Source of the DNA: Microbacterium allomyrinae
Lineage (GTDB): Bacteria > Actinomycetota > Actinomycetes > Actinomycetales > Microbacteriaceae
Direction: 5' to 3'
Length of the DNA: 64,000 nucleotides
Assembly: GCF_020682705.1 (NCBI RefSeq)
Contig: NZ_JAGTTN010000001.1
Location: 930,001-994,000 of the forward strand
The position numbers and the translations under genes were made by a program. The notes beneath the pieces are model-generated. The model had not been told where the DNA came from. It did no database searches and saw only the letters and a program-made list of their open reading frames with translations. Below, piece by piece: positions 40,464-50,600 of this stretch (within the stretch, counting starts at the first letter, position 1; each line of letters starts with the position of its first letter).

Positions 40464-43400
40464 TCAGCCGCAGTTCGCGGTCGGGTACACGGCTTCGGCC
40501 GTGACCGTCACCGGCGCTCCTCCGATGTGCGCAGTAGCGGTGAGCGTCATGACGCCACTCGGGATCGAGGCCTCGCGCGTCGTGAACGACGTCGACGAGC
40601 TCTTGCCCGCGGCGATCGACGCGAACGCCTTCGAGCCGTACGGCCCACTCACCGAGACCGCCACCGGGATGCCTTCCGCGTTCGTCACCGACAGCACCTG
40701 GAGTACCTTCCCCGCCACGCATCGGGCGGTGACGGACCCGGTGACATCCAGCGCGGGCGCGGTGACGGTCACCGTGGTGGAGACCGTGCGATTCGCCGGA
40801 GCGAGCCACTCGGCATCCGTCATGTCGAGAACAGGACTGTCGTCCTGGCGGAAGTACACCATCCGGATGCCCGCATCGCGGGTGCCGTTCTGCGTGGCTT
40901 TCGCGTGGAAGACGTTCAGCAGGTTGCCGTCGTCGTCGTACGTGTACGAGTTGTGACCGGGACCCCAGTTGTCGGCGAACGGCCCCTCATAACTCCAGAC
41001 GGGATAGCTGCGGGTGTTCCATGCGGATGCCTCGAGCAGATCGGCACCGGACGCCGCGGTGGTGAGACCCACCGCATAGGTCCAGTCGATGTTCGAGCCC
41101 GAGAACGTGATCATCACCTTGCCGTCGCGCTGGATGACGAACGGCCCCTCGGCGACTGCGGATGTGTTGTCCGACCATCCGGCGTCGGGGTAGACGATCG
41201 TCGATCGTCGGCTCGACAACTGCCAGGCGCCGGTCGCCGACGGGGTGACCTCGGCGATCTTCAGTACTGCCGGTCCGGTGGACGGCGAGATGACCCGCTC
41301 CGACCAGACCACGTAGTCGGTGCCGTTGTCCTCGAAGTGCGTCATGTCCAAGGTGATGCCCGTGCCGTAGGTCGTCAACGGCTGCCCGTCGGCGTCGACG
41401 ACGCGCTGCGGTGCCGCCCAGTCGGCGCGCACGAGCGGATTGCCGCCCGGCGTGAGTCGCATCGAGTAGGACTGCACCCCCGTCCACGAGTTGGCGCTGT
41501 TCGCGTTGGCCGCGAACAGGATGTACAGGTCGCCGTCGACGACGTGCAGTTCAGGCGCCCACAGCTGCGAGTTCACCGAGGTGCCCGAGAGTCCGTATCC
41601 GAGGATGCGGTTGTCGGGAGCGCTCGCGAGGCCCGCGATGGTGTCGGCCTGTCGGATGAAGAACTCGTCCTGGCCGTTGTCATCGGTCGAGATGAACAGC
41701 CACGTCTTGTCGCCGTTCGGCAAGGTGTACCGCAGGACGTGCGGATCGGCGCGGTTCGCGATCAGCGGGAAGATGGTGTCGGAGCGCTGAAGCGTGCCGT
41801 TCACGGTGTACTCGCCCGGCGTCGAGGTGTCGACGGCCGAGGCGTCCCAGTTCACCCGGAACTCATGTGTGCCGCCGTCGGAGTAGTCCGCCGTCACCTT
41901 CTCGGGCAGTTCCAGCGTTCCGCCCGCGGGGATCGTCACGTCCTCCGGGGCCTGCAGGCCCGTGTTGCGAACTCGCCCGAGCAACTGGTCGGCAGAGCTC
42001 GCCTCGGCCGCGGTGAGCGGGATGATCGATGCCGTCTCGGCGTACGTCACGTTGATGCCGCCGGTGCGTCCCGTGGGCTGCTGGCCGGTCTTGACCGCCT
42101 CCACCGAGCCGAAGTCGACGGTGGTCCCGGTCAGCGACGAGCCCGCGGCGGCGGTCCACGCGACGCGATACGCGCTCACGCGGGAATCCCACTCCGCCGA
42201 GACCGCACCGGTCGCGCCCTGGCCCGGGAGCGCGAGGAAGGCGACCTCGGTCCAGTCCGCCAGATCGGGTGACGTGAAGACGAGCGCGCCGGCCGCGTCA
42301 GCCGCGCCCGTGTCGTTCGTGCGGCGCGCGATGAGGCCGAAGCCCTGGTCGTCGGCGAGCCGGAACAGGTAGGGCTGAGCGAGGTAGCGCTTCGTGCCGT
42401 TGTTCGTCTCCGTCATGTCGCTGACGGTCGGGAAGACCACGCCTGCGCCCGAGTTCAACGCCGTGTAGGTCGTGCCGTCGGCGCTCAGCGCGAGGTGGCC
42501 CGAGCGGGTGACCTCGGGGTCGTCGCCGCCGCGGGTGTTCTTCGATGTGGTGTAGGCCGCCAGGCGCGAGGCGCCGTTCTCGGCGATGCGCACGTCGATC
42601 TGCGTCGTGGCGGCATCCGTGCCGGTGCCCACGACGGCTTGCAGCTTCGCCTCGCCCAGCCCCGTGGCCGGTGCCGTGGCGATGGCTCCGCCGGCGACCG
42701 AACCCGCACCGGAGACGTGCGACCAGATCACCGGCAGGCCGAGCGCGGTGGCCGGCAGGACATACCCCTTCTCGAGCACGGAGGGCAGCAGCAGCGTCTC
42801 AGCGGCGCGTGCCGACTGCTCGGCGGCCGTCGGTGCCTTCAGCACCGTGACCGGGAAGCTCTTGGTCGCGGTCTGTCCGCGCACCGTTGCGGTCGCCGTC
42901 AAGGTGACGCCCGTGTCGGCGGCCGGCCGGGTGACCTGACCGTTCGCGGCCACGATCCCCGAGGGGGAAGAGGTCCATGCGATCCCGCCGGTCGTGGGCA
43001 GCACCAGGTCGGACTCGACCTGCGCGAGGTCCTGCGCGTTCGCGGCGGCGAGGTCGATCGCATTCGCGGTCTCGGCGGCCGATGCCGTGGCATCCGTCGC
43101 CGATGCGGTCGCGATGTCTGCTGCGGACAGCGCCTCGTTGTACACGCGGAACGCCGAGACGCCGCCCTGGTAGCGCGAGTCGCCCGCATAGGCGCTCCTG
43201 CCGATGAAGTTCATCGTGTGGGTCGTGAGGTCGCTCAGATTGACCGTCGAATCGGTCTTCTGGGCGACCTGCACGCCATCGATGTACAGCCGCAGCGTCG
43301 AGGTCGTGCCGCCGGTGTTCTTGGCGATCGTGGCTGCCACCGACTGCCATCTTCCTTCGGCCAGCCTGGTCGCCGAAGTGACCGACTGCTCGCCCGACCA

Positions 43401-43871
43401 GTTCCCCTTCGAGATCGCCACGCGCGGCGCGACCGGCTGGACGAAGAACTGGCCCGTCACCGCGTCGCCCGACCCGCCGATGTTCCAGAGGAACTTCGAT
43501 CCCGTCAGCGCGGTGGGGCTGGTCTCGATGACGATCGTCGCCGCACTCTGCCCGGAGAGCAGGTTGTCCGGCAGCTGGACGTGGTTCGCGCCGTTGAACT
43601 GCATGTAGCCGCCGCGCCATGCCGCACCCCCGACGACGGTGCCGTCGCGACCCGCGCCCGAGATGTCGTGCAGCACGGTGCCACTCGTCTCGGAGAAGTC
43701 GTACGACGCCAGGAGCGATGCCGGCTCGGCGGCGGTGGCCGCCACCGGGCCGGTCATGCCGACGGTGCTGGCCACCAGGGCGATCCCCAGTGCGCCGGTG
43801 AGCAGCTTCGCCCTCCGTCGCTTGCGCGCGTCCTGCGAAATCCGCATGCCCGCGTTCTCTCCTCGATTCAC
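40464..43871 (-). CDS. Secreted double-propeller GH43 enzyme with conserved C-terminal domain
   Basis: 1135 residues from GTG 43871 (RBS AAGGA, 7 nt); ATG 43847 is a possible alternative. Signal peptide ending near Ala-Ala-Thr-Ala-Ala, LamG-like domain, Ig-like domain(s), then an incomplete GH43-like propeller (about 250 residues from Leu-Ala-Ala-Tyr-Thr), a group-4 Ig-like domain, a full GH43 propeller and the shared C-terminal domain (Cys1051, Cys1134). In the full propeller the triad is Asp709 (Arg-Ala-Asp-Pro-His), Asp842 (Leu-Asp-Met-Thr-His-Phe) and Glu908 (Ala-Glu-Gly-Pro). The first propeller lacks a recognisable triad. Second gene of the GH43 operon, 59 bp behind its predecessor. Predicted alpha-L-arabinofuranosidase. 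Confidence 0.82.
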   Translation of the reverse strand: MNRGENAGMRISQDARKRRRAKLLTGALGIALVASTVGMTGPVAATAAEPASLLASYDFSETSGTVLHDISGAGRDGTVVGGAAWRGGYMQFNGANHVQLPDNLLSGQSAATIVIETSPTALTGSKFLWNIGGSGDAVTGQFFVQPVAPRVAISKGNWSGEQSVTSATRLAEGRWQSVAATIAKNTGGTTSTLRLYIDGVQVAQKTDSTVNLSDLTTHTMNFIGRSAYAGDSRYQGGVSAFRVYNEALSAADIATASATDATASAAETANAIDLAAANAQDLAQVESDLVLPTTGGIAWTSSPSGIVAANGQVTRPAADTGVTLTATATVRGQTATKSFPVTVLKAPTAAEQSARAAETLLLPSVLEKGYVLPATALGLPVIWSHVSGAGSVAGGAIATAPATGLGEAKLQAVVGTGTDAATTQIDVRIAENGASRLAAYTTSKNTRGGDDPEVTRSGHLALSADGTTYTALNSGAGVVFPTVSDMTETNNGTKRYLAQPYLFRLADDQGFGLIARRTNDTGAADAAGALVFTSPDLADWTEVAFLALPGQGATGAVSAEWDSRVSAYRVAWTAAAGSSLTGTTVDFGSVEAVKTGQQPTGRTGGINVTYAETASIIPLTAAEASSADQLLGRVRNTGLQAPEDVTIPAGGTLELPEKVTADYSDGGTHEFRVNWDASAVDTSTPGEYTVNGTLQRSDTIFPLIANRADPHVLRYTLPNGDKTWLFISTDDNGQDEFFIRQADTIAGLASAPDNRILGYGLSGTSVNSQLWAPELHVVDGDLYILFAANANSANSWTGVQSYSMRLTPGGNPLVRADWAAPQRVVDADGQPLTTYGTGITLDMTHFEDNGTDYVVWSERVISPSTGPAVLKIAEVTPSATGAWQLSSRRSTIVYPDAGWSDNTSAVAEGPFVIQRDGKVMITFSGSNIDWTYAVGLTTAASGADLLEASAWNTRSYPVWSYEGPFADNWGPGHNSYTYDDDGNLLNVFHAKATQNGTRDAGIRMVYFRQDDSPVLDMTDAEWLAPANRTVSTTVTVTAPALDVTGSVTARCVAGKVLQVLSVTNAEGIPVAVSVSGPYGSKAFASIAAGKSSSTSFTTREASIPSGVMTLTATAHIGGAPVTVTAEAVYPTANCG

Positions 43872-43930
43872 TGCGACTTCCTTCTTGATCCTCGACGAGA
43901 CGGGAGGCGTCTCACGTTGCATGGGAATGA

Positions 43931-46900
43931 TCAGCCGCAGGTCGCGGCCGGGTATGCGGCATCCGTCTCGATCGTGACGGGTTGTCCGCCGACGATCGCG
44001 GATGCCGTCACCGACACCGTGCCGGCCGGGATGGCCGCCAGACGCGTGCTGAACGTCGTGGACGAGCTCTTGCCCGCCGCGACGGACGCGAACGTCTTCG
44101 AGCCGTACGCGCCGGTCGCCGTCGCCGTGACCGGCGCGTCCTCGGCGTTCGTCACGGTCAGCGTCTGCACGACCTTGCCCGCGACGCATCGCATGCCGGC
44201 GACCGCCGTCACATCCAGCTCCGGCTCGGGCTCGCCTTCGACCGTCACGGTCACGGTCACCGAGCGGTTGGCCGGCGCGACCTCCTCGTCGGCTTCCATG
44301 TCGAAGACCGGGAGGCCGTCGGCCGCCCAGTGCACGCGACGCACGAACGTGTCGCGACCGGACTTGCCGTTGTCGTCGGTGCGGGCGTGGAAGACGTACA
44401 GCAGGTTGTCGTCCTCGTCGTGCGACCACATGCCGTGACCCGTTCCCAGCTGCCACTCGCCGTTGAACAGGCCCGACTTCTGGATCGGGTAGTTCAGCCT
44501 CGTCCACGAGGCGGGGTCGGTGAGATCCACGCCGTGACCCGCGGGTGCCGTCACCAGCCCCGTCGTGTAGGTGTCGCCCACCGTCGAGCCCGAGTAGATG
44601 AGGTTGAGCACCCCGTCGTGGGCGTACACGTTGGGGCCTTCGGCGATGGTGTTGTCCCACGCGTACTCGGGTGCGAGGATCCGCACCGGCGCCGAGGTGA
44701 GACGGGTGGGGTCGGCGGGGTCCATCTTCGCGATGAAGATCGAGCCGAGCATCTGCCACGAGTAGTACGACTGGCCCGAGTCGGTGAAGTACGTCATGTC
44801 GAGCGAGATGCTCTGCACCGGGTTCAGGATCGACCCGTCGGCGCGCACGACCTTCTGCGCCTTGGTCCAGTTCGCCGGAACCGCCGGGTCGAGGTCGTTG
44901 CCCTGGGCGTCCTGCTTCAGCTGGATGATGCTCGCGCGCCCCGTCCACATGTCGGGCCGTGCGTTCGAGCCGTTGTAGCAGGGCATGAACAGGATCGACA
45001 GACGGTCGGCGATGACGTGGAATTCCGGAGCCCAGAAGCATCCCGTCATGGCGGCGCCGTCGGCATCCGTGTCGCCTGCGCGCAGCAGGTCGACCTCGAC
45101 GTTGTCGCCGCGCTCGATCGCGTCGTCCGAGAGGTCCTCGATGCGATCGGCCACGCGCAGCGGCATGTGCGCGCCGTTCGCCGGGTCGATCGGGTTGAGG
45201 TTGAGGTCCTCCGTCGCGATCATCAGGAACTTCTCCTGGCCGTTCCAGTCGAAGCGGAAGATCGACGGATCGGCGCGCTCGTCGGCGAACGGCGTCGGGT
45301 ACTCGGCCTGCGCGATGCTGCCCGTCACCTCGTAGGTGCCGGGGGTGGCCGTGTCGACGGCGTCGACGGATTCCTGGTCCCACGTGATCGCGCGGCTGGA
45401 CGACGAACCGTCGTCGTAGGCGAGTTCGGCACGGGCGGGCAGCGCCGCGGTGTCGAGCTCGTCGCCGGTGGCGACCGTCACGCCGTCGAGGGCGGCGACA
45501 TCGGTGTTGACGACTCGGCCGAAGCGCACCTCGAGCTTCTCGGCGACGTCGCCCGCGATGGGCAGCGCGTTGCCGGTCGCGTAGTTCGGGATGCCGGAGC
45601 CGAGGTCTCCCGCGGTGGTCCCGACGGTGCCGCGCAACACGGGGCCCCGCGTGGCGACATCGGTGAGGTCGTCGAAGGTCGTGTACATCGCGGCGCCGGC
45701 GTCGGAGGTCCACGTGACGACGTAGCGATCGGACGCGGTGTCGAAGACCACCGCCGGGCCGTTCACGCCGCTCGTGACGCCGACGTCGACGAGTCCGACC
45801 TCGTCGAAGCTGCGCAGGTCCGCGCTCCGCGCGAAGAGCAGTCGAGAGGACTGGGTGCCGTCGGTTGCCCCGCCGCGCGCCGTGCGGGTCGCGACGACGC
45901 CGAAGCCGCCGTCGGCGAGGTAGAACGCGTGGGGATCGCGCAGGCTCCGGATGATGCCCTCGGTCGTGCCGCTGGCCGGGGGTGCGGTCGAGGTGCGGGC
46001 GAACCAGATGCCGTAGTTCTCGTTGAGCGGGGTCCAGGCGTCGCCGTCCTCGATCGCGAGGTGCATGCTGAGGGCGACGTCGGCGTTGTTCGCCTCGCCG
46101 ACGGTCGTGGGCGTGCGGCTGTAGGCCAGCAGGCGCGAGGTCGATGCGGCCGGCAGCACGCGGACGGCGAAGACGCGAGAAGCGGATGCCCCGCTCGCCG
46201 TGTCGGTGACAGCCACGGTGATCTCGGCATCGGCCTGCTCGTCGGATTCCGACACGATCGTGTCTGCGACCTCGACATCGCCCGCAACCGCGGTCACCTC
46301 GACGGTCGTGCCTTCGGGAGCCGCGGGAAGGGCCGTGCCGGATTCGACGACGGAGGGGATCACGAAACGGCCGGCGAGACGCTCGGCGCGCGCCGCTGCG
46401 GTCTCGGTGGAAGGCAGCACGGTGACAGTGATCGTGGTGCTCGCCGAGATGCCCCGCACGGACGCGGTCGCGGTGAGCTCCACCTCGGCTGCGGCCTCGC
46501 CGGCGAGGGGCGGATTCACGGTGCCGTCCGCCGCGACGACGGACGGATCGGCCGAGCTCCACGTCACCCGGCCGTTCGCGGTGGGCAGATCGAGGTCGGT
46601 GCTCGTCTCGCGATCCGCGAGCGCGAGGGCGTCGAGGATGGCCTGCGCCTGGGCCTGCAGCTCGGTCGCGTGCACCTGCGCGTCGGCCGACGAGACCTCT
46701 GCCACTTCGCCTGCCGACAGCGCGCGGTCGTACACGCGGAACGTCGAGAGCGCGCCTTGGAAGAGCGGATCGGGCCACGGCGCGCGGCCGATCGTGTTGA
46801 GCGACTGGTCGACGACATCCGCCGGGGTCGCGCCGACGGCGCCGTGAGCGACGCGGACGCCGTCGATGTAGAGCGACGCGGTGCCCGCGCCGCCGTCGAC

Positions 46901-47443
46901 GACCGAGGCCACGTTCACCCACTGGTTGGCGGTGACACCGCACGAGGACGACTGCACGAGCTGCTCGACGCCGCCCGTCTTGAGCCCGACGAGCGGCGAG
47001 CGCCCCGAACCGCAGTTGAGCGATGCGAAGAAGTATTCGGTCGCCGACGACTCGTTGCCGATGTTCCACAGGAAGTGGAAGCCGGCGAGCGTGGCCGCGG
47101 AGGCCTTGACCTCGGCGACGACGGTGGCCGACTCCTGTCCGGCGACGATCGCGTCGGGAAGCTCGACCCAGTTGCCGGTGGAGGTCTTGGCGCCGCCCCG
47201 CATCGTGAGCGAGGATCCGGTCCAGTCGGACGCCTGCACATTGCGTACCGTCGCTGCGCCCAGCACGGCATCCGGGGCGGTGTTCGGCACGGATGAACCC
47301 GAGGCGAGATCGAACACGTACTCGGCGATGAGCCCGTCGTCCGGCACATCTGCGGCGGCGCTGGTCACCCCCAGCCCGAGCACCATCGCGCCGACCGCGG
47401 CGAGCGCGGTCATGGTCTTCCGACTGCGGGAGGACACTGTCAT
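43931..47443 (-). CDS. Secreted double-propeller GH43 enzyme with conserved C-terminal domain
   Basis: 1170 residues. Signal peptide (~1-32), LamG-like domain, Ig-like domains, a first GH43-like propeller in which only part of the fold is recognisable (Ser-Leu-Arg-Asp-Pro-His is present, but not a full triad), a group-4 Ig-like domain, a complete GH43 propeller and the shared C-terminal domain (Cys1086, Cys1169). Triad: Asp725 (Arg-Ala-Asp-Pro-Ser), Asp882 (Leu-Asp-Met-Thr-Tyr-Phe), Glu935 (Ala-Glu-Gly-Pro). First gene of a three-gene GH43 operon with an operator-bearing promoter just upstream. ATG 47443 is supported by GGAGAG; an ATG four codons earlier is possible. Confidence 0.82.
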   Translation of the reverse strand: MTVSSRSRKTMTALAAVGAMVLGLGVTSAAADVPDDGLIAEYVFDLASGSSVPNTAPDAVLGAATVRNVQASDWTGSSLTMRGGAKTSTGNWVELPDAIVAGQESATVVAEVKASAATLAGFHFLWNIGNESSATEYFFASLNCGSGRSPLVGLKTGGVEQLVQSSSCGVTANQWVNVASVVDGGAGTASLYIDGVRVAHGAVGATPADVVDQSLNTIGRAPWPDPLFQGALSTFRVYDRALSAGEVAEVSSADAQVHATELQAQAQAILDALALADRETSTDLDLPTANGRVTWSSADPSVVAADGTVNPPLAGEAAAEVELTATASVRGISASTTITVTVLPSTETAAARAERLAGRFVIPSVVESGTALPAAPEGTTVEVTAVAGDVEVADTIVSESDEQADAEITVAVTDTASGASASRVFAVRVLPAASTSRLLAYSRTPTTVGEANNADVALSMHLAIEDGDAWTPLNENYGIWFARTSTAPPASGTTEGIIRSLRDPHAFYLADGGFGVVATRTARGGATDGTQSSRLLFARSADLRSFDEVGLVDVGVTSGVNGPAVVFDTASDRYVVTWTSDAGAAMYTTFDDLTDVATRGPVLRGTVGTTAGDLGSGIPNYATGNALPIAGDVAEKLEVRFGRVVNTDVAALDGVTVATGDELDTAALPARAELAYDDGSSSSRAITWDQESVDAVDTATPGTYEVTGSIAQAEYPTPFADERADPSIFRFDWNGQEKFLMIATEDLNLNPIDPANGAHMPLRVADRIEDLSDDAIERGDNVEVDLLRAGDTDADGAAMTGCFWAPEFHVIADRLSILFMPCYNGSNARPDMWTGRASIIQLKQDAQGNDLDPAVPANWTKAQKVVRADGSILNPVQSISLDMTYFTDSGQSYYSWQMLGSIFIAKMDPADPTRLTSAPVRILAPEYAWDNTIAEGPNVYAHDGVLNLIYSGSTVGDTYTTGLVTAPAGHGVDLTDPASWTRLNYPIQKSGLFNGEWQLGTGHGMWSHDEDDNLLYVFHARTDDNGKSGRDTFVRRVHWAADGLPVFDMEADEEVAPANRSVTVTVTVEGEPEPELDVTAVAGMRCVAGKVVQTLTVTNAEDAPVTATATGAYGSKTFASVAAGKSSSTTFSTRLAAIPAGTVSVTASAIVGGQPVTIETDAAYPAATCG

Positions 47444-47483
47444 TCCACTCTCCATCAAGTGAGGCCGGCCATCGTCGGAGCGG

Positions 47484-47512
47484 CTGTTATCGCTCACGTT
47501 AGCGGTAACCAA
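47484..47512 (-). promoter_or_regulatory. Promoter and operator of the three-gene GH43 operon
   Basis: In the minus direction TTGGTT (47507-47512) and TAACAG (47484-47489) are 17 bp apart. The spacer carries CCGCTAACGTGAGCG, and a second half site (CGATAAC) covers the -10, matching the layout before the csc-like operon. Confidence 0.7.
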
Positions 47513-47587
47513 ACGGATTTCGCCACTGTTCGTGACGGAAACCACCAACCGCGACAATTCCCGCCCGGAAATCCGCATCTAGGAATG

Positions 47588-47598
47588 TGAGCGCTAAC
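47588..47598 (+). promoter_or_regulatory. Operator upstream of the plus-strand double-propeller GH43 gene
   Basis: TGAGCGCTAAC, identical to the core before the GH43 gene at 34316, located 67 bp upstream of the start codon at 47665. A -10 may be TAACGC or TAATCT just downstream; no clear -35 could be picked. Confidence 0.55.
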
Positions 47599-47664
47599 GC
47601 GGTAATCTGACCGACGGCGCCCGCGAACAATCGCAGGCGACAGGCCGCGATGGAGAGGTTTGAG

Positions 47665-50600
47665 ATGGCGATGAAGTCATGGCGGAGGGTCGGTGTTGCC
47701 GGTGCTGCGATCGCAGCGCTGGCAGTCGGCGTTCTGGCACCCCCGGCTGCACACGCAGATCCGGTTCCCGACGACCCGAATGTCGTCCTTCACTACGACT
47801 TCAGCACCCCGGGGGCGGTGACGGATGTCTCGGGCCACGGCAACAACGGCACGATCCTCGGAACCGGTGCCACCGTCGCGAACGGCGTGCTGACCCTGCC
47901 CGGAGGGGCGTCCAACAGCGGTGCCGGCTACGTGCGCCTGCCCGCAGGAATCTTCGACGGCAAGGACACGCTCACCATCTCGACGTGGCTGAAGAACGAG
48001 AACGTCGCAGGCAACTACGCCGCGATGTTCTTCGGGTCGGGCACCGGGACCTATCCCGCGCAGTACTGGCTCCTCAACCCGCGCAACCCGTCCGGCCGCT
48101 TCAAGACGGTCGTCACCAACGGCAACGTCCCCACGGCGCCGTGGGGCACCGAGTACGGCATCTCCCCCACGACGGCGTCGCAGGGCATCAACGGCCCCAC
48201 CACCACGACCGACTGGGCGATGTTCACCACCGTCATCACGCCGACCTCGATCTCGGGGTTCTACAACGGCGCCTTCGTCGGCACCGTCCCCACGAGCCGC
48301 ACCGTGACGCAGTTCGGAACCGGACTCGTCGGATACATCGGCCGCTCGACCTACGCCGACATCTTCTACAAGGGCGGCGTCGACGACGTGCTCGTCTCGA
48401 CGTCGGCGTACACGCCGGCCCAGGTGGCTGAGCTCTACCACCTGAGCGATCGGACGACCGCCGATCAGACCCAGGCCGCCCTCGCCGCGGATGCCGACGC
48501 CGTCGATCTTCCCGCCGAGACCATCAGCGACCTCGTCCTGCCCGCCTCGGGCGCGAACCAGTCCCGCATCACGTGGGAGTCGTCCGCACCCGGTGTCATC
48601 GGCGCCGACGGCACCGTGACGCGCCCCGCGGAGGGTCAGGACGACGCCGTGGTCACGCTCACGGCCACCTTCACCCTCGGTGGAGCATCGATCACGCGCC
48701 CGTACGAGGTCACCGTCGCCGCGGTCGATCCGCAGCGCGACCTCGAACGCACCGCCGACACGTTCGACCTCGGCATCGAGGTCGTCACCGACGACATCGT
48801 GCTGACGGACGCCGTCGACGACATCGCCGTCTCGTGGGCCTCGTCCCACCCCGGCGTCGTGGCCGCCGACGGATCGGTCACGCGGCCCGCGGCCGACACC
48901 GAGGTCGAGCTCACCGCGACGTTCAGCCGCTCCGGGATCACCGCCGCGCGCTCGTACGCCGTGACCGTCCGGGCACAGAACGCCGGCCAGGCCGTCGCCT
49001 ACGTGCGCACCGGCGACACCGCCAAGACCGAGGTGCTCCACCTCGCCGCCGCCGCGACGGGCGACTCGCTCGTCGCACTCAACAACAACAAGGGCGTGCT
49101 GTACCCGCAGTACGGCACCGGCACGTCGCGCTTCGCGAACCCGACCTTGTTCCGCAGCCCCGACGGCTCGTACGGACTGGTGGCGAGCGACAACGCATCC
49201 AACGGACGGATCTTCGTCTACCGCTCCACCGACCTCGTGACCTTCACCGACCAGAAGTGGGTGCAGACCAACACGGAGGGCATCACCGTGTCGCGGGCGG
49301 ACGTGACGTACGACAACGGCATCCGCGCCTACCGGGTCGTGCTGCGCACGCCGGCCGGGGCCGCGTACGAGGTCACGACCGCGGACTTCGCCACGTTCAC
49401 CGCTCCGGTGTCGATCACGGCCCCCTCGGTCTCCGCGCCGAGCGGGCTGCCGACGGGCGCGATCGAGGCATCCGCCCTCCCCGTGACGGCCGCGGAACTC
49501 GCGTTCCTGCAGAAGTCGCTCGGCCGGATCGTGAACACCACGGTCGACGCCGGAGACGACGTCGAGGTCGAGGCGGGCGGCGAGCTCGCCCTGCCCGAGA
49601 AGGTCGACCTGGGCTACTCGGACGGATCGAGCAAGCAGCTCGGCGTGGACTGGGACACCAGCACCGTCGACCTCGAGACCCCGGGCGAGTACACCGTGAC
49701 CGGCACGGTCAACCAGCCGGTGTACGGCGACAGCAAGGGCATTCTCGTGCCCGAGCGGGCGGACCCGTGGGTCTTCCGCGACGACGAGCGCACCGGCGAG
49801 GCGGAGTACTACCTGACCGGTTCGTACCCGACGACGCAGACCAACGCCGGCGTGGGCTACGACCGCATCGTGCTGCGTCGCGCCGACTCGATCAACGGGC
49901 TGTCGACAGCGCAGGAGCAGGTGCTCATGTGGTCGCGCAATGCGGCCTCGCCCGACACCTCGAACGGCTCGAAGATCGCCACCGGCGCCTACCGGTACTT
50001 CTGGGCTCCGGAGCTGCACAAGATCGACGGTGACTGGTACATCTTCTTCACCTCGAGCCGCAGCACCGACGTGTGGAACATCCGCCCCGCGATCATGCGC
50101 GCACCCGGCGACAGCGACCCGATGGTCGCCTCGAACTGGGAGGAGCTCGGCTACATCAAGGCCGCGCCCGGCGACACCGCCGCCTTCGCGAACTTCTCGC
50201 TCGACATGACGCACTTCGAGGCGAACGGCAAGGACTACCTCGTGTGGGCCGAGAAGCCGGGCACCTCCGACCTGCGCATGGCCGAGATCGATCCCGCGAA
50301 TCCGGCGCAGCTGACGTCGACCTCGATCCTGCTGTCGACTCCGAACTACGCGTGGGAGCGCGACGGGGGCAACGTCATCAACGAGGGCCCGGCGGTCATC
50401 AAGAGCGACGACGAGGTGTTCGTCTTCTTCTCGGCATCCGCGGTCAACGAGACGTACGCGATCGGGATGCTGCGCGCCCCGCTCTCGGGGAACCTCATGG
50501 ATCCCGCCACCTGGTCGAAGACCGGCTACCCGCTGCTCACCTCCGACGACTTCGGCGGCCAGCAGAACGGCCCGGGCCACAACTCGTTCACACTGGACGA

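Noticed and set aside
40464..47069. A 2201-codon minus-strand frame covering two GH43 genes
   Set aside because: Only the part from 43871 to 40464 is a real gene; the extension upstream is a noncoding frame over the 43931-47443 gene, which has its own catalytic motifs in another frame.
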